Below are positions 5,666 through 5,725 of a DNA stretch of 5,725 nucleotides, in pieces. The translations under genes were made by a program, and so were the position numbers. This stretch comes from Bacilli bacterium. Its GTDB lineage: Bacteria > Bacillota_I > Bacilli_A > RF39 > UBA660. The number at the start of each line of letters is the position of its first letter. Within the stretch, counting starts at the first letter, position 1. The stretch is taken from NCBI GenBank assembly GCA_022793565.1, contig JAAWDC010000089.1, positions 1 through 5,725 on the forward strand, read 5' to 3'. A model generated the notes under the pieces. That model did not search any database. It was not told where the DNA came from and saw only the letters and a list, made by a program, of their open reading frames with translations.

Positions 5666-5725
5666 ATGTATTTATTAAAAAATGCTTGGATTTCTATTAT
5701 TAGAAATAAAGGAAGAAATATTTTA
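5666..5725 (+). CDS. Start of a probable ABC-transporter permease (FtsX/MacB-like), truncated by the window edge
   Basis: An ATG at 5666, with AAAGGAG at 5650-5656 nine bases upstream, opens a frame of 20 codons to the end of the window. The product begins MYLLKNAWISIIRNKGRN. This N-terminus is typical of FtsX/MacB-type ABC permeases of Bacillota, in which a short amphipathic 'NA..SI.RNKGR' segment precedes the first membrane helix. Only this start is visible, so the family is a recognition from a short motif and the substrate cannot be inferred. It follows the infB terminator and is not part of the nusA operon. No convincing promoter is seen in the 75 bases between terminator and start. Confidence 0.6.
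   Translation, partial: MYLLKNAWISIIRNKGRNIL

Noticed and set aside
1..5725. CRISPR arrays, insertion sequences, tRNA or rRNA genes
   Set aside because: No regularly spaced repeats, transposase-like frames with terminal inverted repeats, or tRNA/rRNA core sequences were seen on either strand.

Overview
This AT-rich window comes from a low-GC Gram-positive bacterium (Bacillota-like). The evidence is the AT-rich codon use, strong purine-rich Shine-Dalgarno sites, Bacillus-type NusA without C-terminal AR repeats, and the rimP-nusA-ylxR-infB gene order. Every complete gene ends in TAA and tryptophan is read from TGG, so the standard code fits. A gut-type Bacilli or Erysipelotrichia-like lineage with small genes is plausible, but that is inference and no species can be named.

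Layout. Bases 1-325 (minus strand) hold the 5' part of an unrecognised small membrane protein that runs off the left edge. Bases 326-664 are a divergent control region: a -10 box for the minus gene, an extended -10 promoter for the plus operon, a compact GNRA-capped hairpin at the predicted 5' end of the transcript, then about 200 bases of leader without a recognisable element. Bases 665-5541 form one tightly packed plus-strand operon: a RimP N-terminal-domain protein (84 aa), NusA, YlxR/RnpM (TTG start), a 349-aa tandem dCMP-deaminase-family protein, and translation initiation factor IF-2. A strong intrinsic terminator follows at 5557-5590. After it, bases 5666-5725 are the first 20 codons of a probable ABC-transporter permease.

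How the genes fit together. RimP, NusA, YlxR and IF-2 are the classic set linking 30S assembly, transcription elongation/termination, RNase P modulation and translation initiation. The leader hairpin sits where NusA-dependent attenuation acts in Bacillus subtilis, so autoregulation by NusA is a reasonable hypothesis.

The unusual part is the gene between ylxR and infB. That slot normally holds ylxQ (an L7Ae-type RNA-binding protein). Here it holds a two-domain deaminase: a degenerate N-terminal half that has lost every zinc and catalytic residue, and a C-terminal half that keeps an intact HSE/PCxxC zinc site and a DCTD-like nucleotide-deaminase signature. RimP also lacks its C-terminal SH3-like domain, and the operon stops after infB instead of continuing into rbfA/truB. 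Together these suggest a remodelled lineage-specific version of the nusA operon. The tandem deaminase is the best candidate in the window for something undescribed.
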